The notes beneath the pieces are model-generated. The model was not told where the DNA came from. It worked only from the letters and a program-made list of their open reading frames with translations, and did not search any database. DNA of 64,000 nucleotides from DTU089 sp964421815 (GTDB taxonomy: Bacteria > Bacillota > Clostridia > Oscillospirales > Acutalibacteraceae): NCBI GenBank assembly GCA_964421815.1, contig CAYQYT010000008.1:24064-88063 (forward strand). Reading direction: 5' to 3'. This document shows, in pieces, positions 59,746-64,000 of this stretch (position 1 is its first letter; every line of letters starts with the position of its first letter). The position numbers and the translations under genes are program-made.

Positions 59746-61089
59746 TTAAAGGGTGAATCCCCAGTCGGAAGCCAACACAGCCCAACCGCGTCTGACAATA
59801 GAATCCTCGGGGAAAATGTACTTATCAAGGAATGTAATTAAACCTCTGAAAAAATTGGAATAAGTATAGGGTGAATCAACATCGTCCGGTAAAACAGTTG
59901 TTCCGGGAGCAGTAACCGTAAAGGGTTGTACATAGAGCACACCGCCATCGCCAACAACGTATGCGCGAACATAACTGTTGATTTTGTCGCTATATTCATC
60001 AATGTCTATGGAGTTGCCCTCGGCTATTTCCACACCGTCTGCAACCCAGACAATTTTATTGTAATTTCTGACATCAAGGGTAATCCTGTCCTCTGCTTCG
60101 TCAACTGTAATCCTGCGGACTTCCGGTACTGCACCCTCGCCCACATAATCCTCGCCCATTTCATAACGGGCATAGCGGCACACGGGGAAGAATGTTCCCT
60201 CCTCCATACTTGTGCGAAGTGCCTCAACGGTTTGTTCCGGCATCATGTGAACGGTAAATGCTCTGTCAATCTGTTCAATCGTGTCCGAATGGGAATCGCT
60301 GAAACTGAATGACCACGGCACAACACCGCGGGGAACCGTAACCTGTAAAATTTCATCATAAAGAATACGGTCGGCGGCAGTCTGGATATCTTTGGCACTG
60401 TTGATACCCGTACCCACACAGGAACTGTTTTCAAGGAATATGTTTGAGAATTTTTTAATAAAATCAGCATCGTGGGAAATCTCGTAATCCTCGTGGGCTT
60501 TTGTATAGTCGCCGAGGTGATCCAAGAATGTTATTCCGCCGCGTCTGCCCACTTCTCTTGCGGGAGTTTCATAATCGCCGTCAATACCGATAAGACCTTG
60601 ACCGTAGTCGGAAAAGAAACCGTTAATGTGGCTGTTGTTGGGAACTGCGCCGTTAAGTTCGATACCCGTGGTAACTTCAAGCATACCCCTGCCGTTTCTG
60701 CCCACACCGGTCATAATCTCCTCACGTCTTTCGGAAGTAAGAGGAGTAAGTTCCGCAAAGCCGGTTCTGTCCTTTTTAATCAATCTCATCAGGGAAACAA
60801 CCTGGGGCTTTTGGTCCCACTGAACCCCAAGAGTCATATGGTCTGTAATTGCAAGAATATCATACCCTGCGGCATAATAAGCCTCAACCGTTGCATCAAT
60901 ATTACTTGCACCGTCACTTGCGGTTGTGTGGCAATGGAGTTGGGTTTTGTATGAGTTCCAAGTATCCCAATCCACGCTTTCATAAGCATTGCCGATAGTG
61001 TAATCCACATCACCGGCGGCAAAAGCCGTAACGGTAAACGAGAAAACAAGTATCAGAGACATCATTACCGAAACAAATTTTTTAACCAT
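59746..61089 (-). CDS. Secreted PHP-domain protein
   Basis: 447 residues. Signal peptide (FSFTVTAFAAGD). PHP motifs TQLHCHTTASDGASN and LAITDHMTL near residues 50-80, GITFLDHLGDY near 190 and SFSDSHSD near 270 give a metal-binding PHP barrel. A beta-rich region near 320-385 follows and the last 60 residues lack a further membrane segment. Extracellular PHP proteins may be phosphoesterases acting on surface or host phospho-compounds. GAGGA precedes the ATG. GH125 lies 36 bases upstream on the same strand, so the two may work on phosphomannosyl glycans; that is inference. Confidence 0.82.
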   Translation of the reverse strand: MVKKFVSVMMSLILVFSFTVTAFAAGDVDYTIGNAYESVDWDTWNSYKTQLHCHTTASDGASNIDATVEAYYAAGYDILAITDHMTLGVQWDQKPQVVSLMRLIKKDRTGFAELTPLTSERREEIMTGVGRNGRGMLEVTTGIELNGAVPNNSHINGFFSDYGQGLIGIDGDYETPAREVGRRGGITFLDHLGDYTKAHEDYEISHDADFIKKFSNIFLENSSCVGTGINSAKDIQTAADRILYDEILQVTVPRGVVPWSFSFSDSHSDTIEQIDRAFTVHMMPEQTVEALRTSMEEGTFFPVCRYARYEMGEDYVGEGAVPEVRRITVDEAEDRITLDVRNYNKIVWVADGVEIAEGNSIDIDEYSDKINSYVRAYVVGDGGVLYVQPFTVTAPGTTVLPDDVDSPYTYSNFFRGLITFLDKYIFPEDSIVRRGWAVLASDWGFTL

Positions 61090-61125
61090 TTAAAATCCTC
61101 CTAAAACCATATTACAATATATAAA

Positions 61126-62397
61126 TCAATCCTCAGCCAATCTTATCATAAGTTCGGCAAAAAGACTGTTTGCCCAAGCGAACCAAGGTCTTGTAAAGTC
61201 GGTATCATCATTCTTGTTAAATGACTCATGCATTAAATATGCACCCGCGTGGGAGTTAACAATCATGGAAATACAGTTTTTAACTTCCTCATCGTCAGTT
61301 GATGTAAGTGCCTGCATTATGAGGGAAATATGCCAAATTTTGTCCGTTCCCGTGTGGGGACTGCCTATCCCCTTTGCAACGGAGCCCTCAAAATACCAGG
61401 GGTTACTGTGGGAAAGAATGAAACGTCTTGTATTTTGATAAATCTCGTTATCCGCATTAACATAGCCCAAATAGGGCGCGGACAAAAGGCTTGGGGAATT
61501 TGCATCATCCATAAGAAGCATATTTCCCATACCGTCCGTTTCATAAACAAAAATCTTGCCGTAATGGTCGTGTTCATAAATACCGTGTTCTTTAATGCCC
61601 TCGTCAATATCAAATGCAAGGGAACGACATTCACTTTCAAGTTTCGTGTCATCATAGCCCTCGGTTGCCATTTGAGCCGCTTTTTTAAGAGCGCACACAG
61701 CCATCATATTGGCGGGAACAAGGTATCCGTAAAGGCATCTGTCATCGGAGGGACGGAAACCCGACCAGGTCATACCCGTATATAACACATCATTTCCCCT
61801 GCCCTCATTTGGCATGGTATCGGTTGAACCCGTATTTTCCCTATGGAAATAATATTTTGAATTTCGGAAATGATTTTGCTCCCGCTTGAAAACATCAACA
61901 ATCTTACGCAACATTTCGTAGAACTGTTCCGTAAAAATTGAAGAATCAAGGGTTTCGTTATAATACTGATGAGCAAGGTAGAGAGAGGCACAAAGGGAAT
62001 CCACCTCATATTTCCTCTCCCATATTAACTCGTGGTCAAAATCCGTGTCATCTCTGTGACGTTTGGAATTGGGTACTGCATTGAAAGCGTTTGCATAAGG
62101 GTCAAGGCAGATAAACTGTGCATGACGGGCTATAACGCTTTTGATTATTTCCTTTAAATCATCATCCTCGTTAGCGTAGCGTACATACTGTGCAAGTTGG
62201 GAAGCACTGTCCCTAAGCCACATTGCAGGTATATCACCTGTTATTACAAAATAGCCGCCGTCATCAAGCTTTGTAACAGTTGTTTCCATGGTATTCAAAA
62301 AGCACCCTTTAAAAAACGGGGCAAGTTCAGGATACTTTATTTTGAGTTTTTCTGTAATTTCATCTGCTTTTTGCAGAAGAATACTTGGAATTTCCAT
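61126..62397 (-). CDS. Glycoside hydrolase family 125 exo-alpha-1,6-mannosidase
   Basis: 423 residues, no signal peptide. FFKGCFLNTMETTVTKLDDGGYFVITGDIPAMWLRDSASQ is the GH125 N-terminal block, ending in the conserved WLRDSA; YEVDSLCASLYLAHQYY and TWSGFRPSDDRCLYGYLVPANMMA follow, and SPHTGTDKIWHISLIMQA closes the active-site region. These inverting enzymes remove alpha-1,6-mannose from N-glycans or mannan, inside the cell in most gut Firmicutes. Length and motifs are fully typical. Confidence 0.93.
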   Translation of the reverse strand: MEIPSILLQKADEITEKLKIKYPELAPFFKGCFLNTMETTVTKLDDGGYFVITGDIPAMWLRDSASQLAQYVRYANEDDDLKEIIKSVIARHAQFICLDPYANAFNAVPNSKRHRDDTDFDHELIWERKYEVDSLCASLYLAHQYYNETLDSSIFTEQFYEMLRKIVDVFKREQNHFRNSKYYFHRENTGSTDTMPNEGRGNDVLYTGMTWSGFRPSDDRCLYGYLVPANMMAVCALKKAAQMATEGYDDTKLESECRSLAFDIDEGIKEHGIYEHDHYGKIFVYETDGMGNMLLMDDANSPSLLSAPYLGYVNADNEIYQNTRRFILSHSNPWYFEGSVAKGIGSPHTGTDKIWHISLIMQALTSTDDEEVKNCISMIVNSHAGAYLMHESFNKNDDTDFTRPWFAWANSLFAELMIRLAED

Positions 62398-62544
62398 AAC
62401 AATCTCCCATTAATTCAGTTTACCTATATGTTTTTTTAGTATATCACTCCATTTTTTATAAAACAATGGTAATTTTGCAAGGGTTTTAAAGCCCAATTTT
62501 GTAAAATTTACCAAATTTTTAAAAAGATAAAATAAATTGATAAT

Positions 62545-62579
62545 TTGTTAATGATTTATCAAACTCTTTGTTGTATAAT
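62545..62579 (+). promoter_or_regulatory. fucO promoter overlapped by a Rex-type redox operator
   Basis: TTGTTAA-TGAT-TTATCAA (62545-62562) matches the Rex consensus TTGTTAA-N4-TTAACAA with one mismatch. It overlaps the -35 position of a TATAAT at 62574-62579, 33 bases before the ATG. Rex repression relieved by NADH is the usual control of such alcohol dehydrogenases. Confidence 0.75.
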
Positions 62580-62611
62580 GACAATGCAAATTAAATTCGG
62601 AGGTAATAAAA

Positions 62612-63760
62612 ATGGCAAACCGTATTGTATTAAACACAATTTCCTATCACGGAAAGGGTGCAATCGAAAACATCACAACCGAGCTTGAAAGCCGCGGATT
62701 TAAAAAGGCTTTTGTTTGCTCCGACCCCGACCTTATCAAGTTCGGCGTTACAGGTAAAGTGACTGAACTTCTTGACAAGGCAGGTTTCCCTTACAGTATA
62801 TTCAGCGAAATCAAAGCAAATCCCACCATTGAAAACGTACTTTCAGGCGTTAAAGCTTTCAAAGAAAGCGGTGCCGACTGTATCGTTGCCATCGGCGGCG
62901 GTTCCGCAATGGACACTGCAAAGGCAGTTGGTATTATAATTGAAAACCCGGAATTTGCAGATGTAAGAAGCCTTGAGGGTGTTGCTCCCACAAAGAACCA
63001 TGCTGTTTTCACAATTGCAGTTCCCACCACAGCGGGTACTGCCGCAGAGGTTACAATTAACTATGTTATTACAGACGTTGAGAAAAAGCGCAAATTTGTT
63101 TGTGTTGACGTCCACGACATTCCCGAGGTTGCAGTAGTTGACCCCGACATGATGGCTACAATGCCCAAGGGTCTCACCGCTTCAACAGGTATGGATGCAC
63201 TTACCCATGCTATTGAGGGTTATATAACAAAGGGTGCATGGGAAATGACCGATATGTTCCATCTTAAAGCAATTGAGCTTATTGCAAAGCATCTTCCCGG
63301 TGCCTGTGAGAATACACCCGAAGGCAGAGAGGGAATGGCTCTTGCACAGTACATTGCAGGTCAAGGATTCTCAAACGTAGGTCTGGGTATTGTTCACTCA
63401 ATGGCGCACGGTCTCGGTGCTCTTTATGACACACCCCACGGTGTAGCAAACGCAATTCTCCTCCCCTCAATTATGGCTTATAATGCAGAATGTACCGGCG
63501 ACAAATACCGTGACATTGCAAAGGCTATGGGTGTTGAGGGTACTGACTCAATGACCATTGAAGAAGCAAGAAAAGCGGCGGTTGATGCAGTTGCTGCTCT
63601 CAATGAAAGGGTTGGTATTCCCAAAGACCTTAAAGGAATCCTCAAAGAAGAAGATATTCAGTTCCTTGCAGAAAGCGCATTTGCAGATGCTTGCCGTCCC
63701 GGTAACCCCAAAGATACAAGCGTTGAAGAAATCGCAGAACTTTACAGAGCCCTCCTTTAA
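62612..63760 (+). CDS. fucO: Iron-containing alcohol dehydrogenase, lactaldehyde reductase (FucO) type
   Basis: 382 residues. GGGSAMDTAKAVG near residue 96 is the NAD-binding loop of group III dehydrogenases; VPTTAGTAAEVT near 139 is substrate/NAD region; MDALTHAIEGY near 195 and GIVHSMAHGLGALYDTPHGVANA near 263 contain the iron-binding Asp and His residues. It reduces lactaldehyde to 1,2-propanediol with NADH during fucose or rhamnose fermentation; other short aldehydes are possible. GGAGG precedes the ATG. It stands alone under a Rex-like operator. Confidence 0.9.
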   Translation: MANRIVLNTISYHGKGAIENITTELESRGFKKAFVCSDPDLIKFGVTGKVTELLDKAGFPYSIFSEIKANPTIENVLSGVKAFKESGADCIVAIGGGSAMDTAKAVGIIIENPEFADVRSLEGVAPTKNHAVFTIAVPTTAGTAAEVTINYVITDVEKKRKFVCVDVHDIPEVAVVDPDMMATMPKGLTASTGMDALTHAIEGYITKGAWEMTDMFHLKAIELIAKHLPGACENTPEGREGMALAQYIAGQGFSNVGLGIVHSMAHGLGALYDTPHGVANAILLPSIMAYNAECTGDKYRDIAKAMGVEGTDSMTIEEARKAAVDAVAALNERVGIPKDLKGILKEEDIQFLAESAFADACRPGNPKDTSVEEIAELYRALL

Positions 63761-63787
63761 TACAGGTACAATAAAAAAAGCTTCGGG

Positions 63788-63832
63788 AAGGGAGACACTT
63801 CGTAAAGAAGTGTTCTCCCTTATTCATTTTTT
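63788..63832 (+). terminator. Terminator after fucO
   Basis: AAGGGAGACACTTC (63788-63801) pairs with GAAGTGTTCTCCCTT (63807-63821) with one bulge, followed by ATTCATTTTTT. Confidence 0.85.
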
Positions 63833-63842
63833 ATATAAAAAT

Positions 63843-63973
63843 TGACACTTTCTATTTGAAAGTGTCATAGTGGGTTACGCACTTTCAAAATGTGCGTAAC
63901 GGGAGTACATATTTTAAAATTAACCTATCTCAAATATAAGAATATTAAGTGATATTGTGAGACAGGTCTCACA
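63843..63973. repeat. Cluster of three palindromes at the window end
   Basis: TGACACTTTC-TATTT-GAAAGTGTCA (63843-63867), GTTACGCAC-N9-GTGCGTAAC (63874-63900) and TGTGAGAC-AG-GTCTCACA (63956-63973). The first two share the ACTTTC word. No gene is visible in this 240-base stretch; they may belong to a regulatory region or structured RNA continuing past the window. Confidence 0.6.
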
Positions 63974-64000
63974 GTGATATTCTTTAGAATACCTCGCCTT

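Noticed and set aside
62521..62611. Second Rex site or catabolite-response element near fucO
   Set aside because: Only one Rex-like dyad is visible, and no cre-like palindrome was found.
1..64000. CRISPR arrays, rRNA or tRNA genes
   Set aside because: No regularly spaced direct repeats of array type and no cloverleaf or rRNA-like sequence was noticed in the intergenic regions.

Overview
The window comes from a spore-forming Gram-positive anaerobe of the class Clostridia, most likely a gut Oscillospirales/Eubacteriales-type organism known only from a draft or metagenome assembly (a 100-base N run marks a scaffold gap). Support for this: spoVAC/spoVAD and a YlmC/YmxH-type protein, [FeFe]-hydrogenase maturation genes hydEFG with a TM1266-type regulator, cohesin and dockerin proteins, an exact preQ1-I/QueT pairing, Firmicutes-type LexA and Rex operators, strong SigA promoters (TTGACA-17-TATAAT) and intrinsic terminators throughout.

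Layout. 1-6.2 kb: end of an M28 peptidase and the uvrB-uvrA excision repair operon. 6.3-11.7 kb: a complete branched-chain amino acid ABC transporter (livJ-H-M-G-F) behind a Leu/Ile/Val-rich leader ORF and a terminator that looks like an attenuator. 11.7-24.5 kb: YlmC-like protein, SOS-controlled dinB, M14 peptidase, polytopic membrane proteins, DUF3048 lipoprotein, Gfo/Idh/MocA oxidoreductase, acyltransferase, a PHP-dtxR-dusB operon and a secreted C39 peptidase. 24.8-30.6 kb: murA-walJ, SGNH and ThuA proteins, queT under a preQ1 riboswitch, murC. 30.6-44 kb: cohesin surface protein, a nuoE-nuoF-(GltD/NuoG-like) NADH/ferredoxin module, HAD phosphatase, secreted nuclease and other Cys-tailed small proteins, an XRE regulator with a perfect palindromic operator, and TM1266-hydE-hydG-hydF.

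44.2-59.6 kb holds the main discovery. spoVAC is intact, but spoVAD is cut in two: its first 207 codons lie at 44709-45329 and its last 130 at 59082-59474. The halves are separated by about 13.75 kb that carries a large serine recombinase and cargo (Fic protein, sialidase lipoprotein, ArsC-like protein, metallophosphoesterase, alkaline phosphatase-like enzyme plus methyltransferase, a 36-residue peptide gene, LytTR regulator, dockerin protein). Both junctions share the 7-bp core GCACCTG in the same codon phase. Joining them restores a 337-residue SpoVAD with the family-typical run AAMAPAAA. The two element ends joined through the core form a clean dyad. This is a skin-like intervening element in a spore germination/DPA-channel gene. 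Because spoVA products are needed in the forespore, the inherited genome, the mother-cell logic of the classical skin element cannot apply simply.

59.7-64 kb returns to the chromosome backbone: secreted PHP protein, GH125 exo-mannosidase, and a fucO-type alcohol dehydrogenase with a Rex operator over its promoter. A family of near-identical hairpin terminators (core CTGTAAAAAAC-loop-GTTTTTTACAG) recurs through both the backbone and the inserted element.
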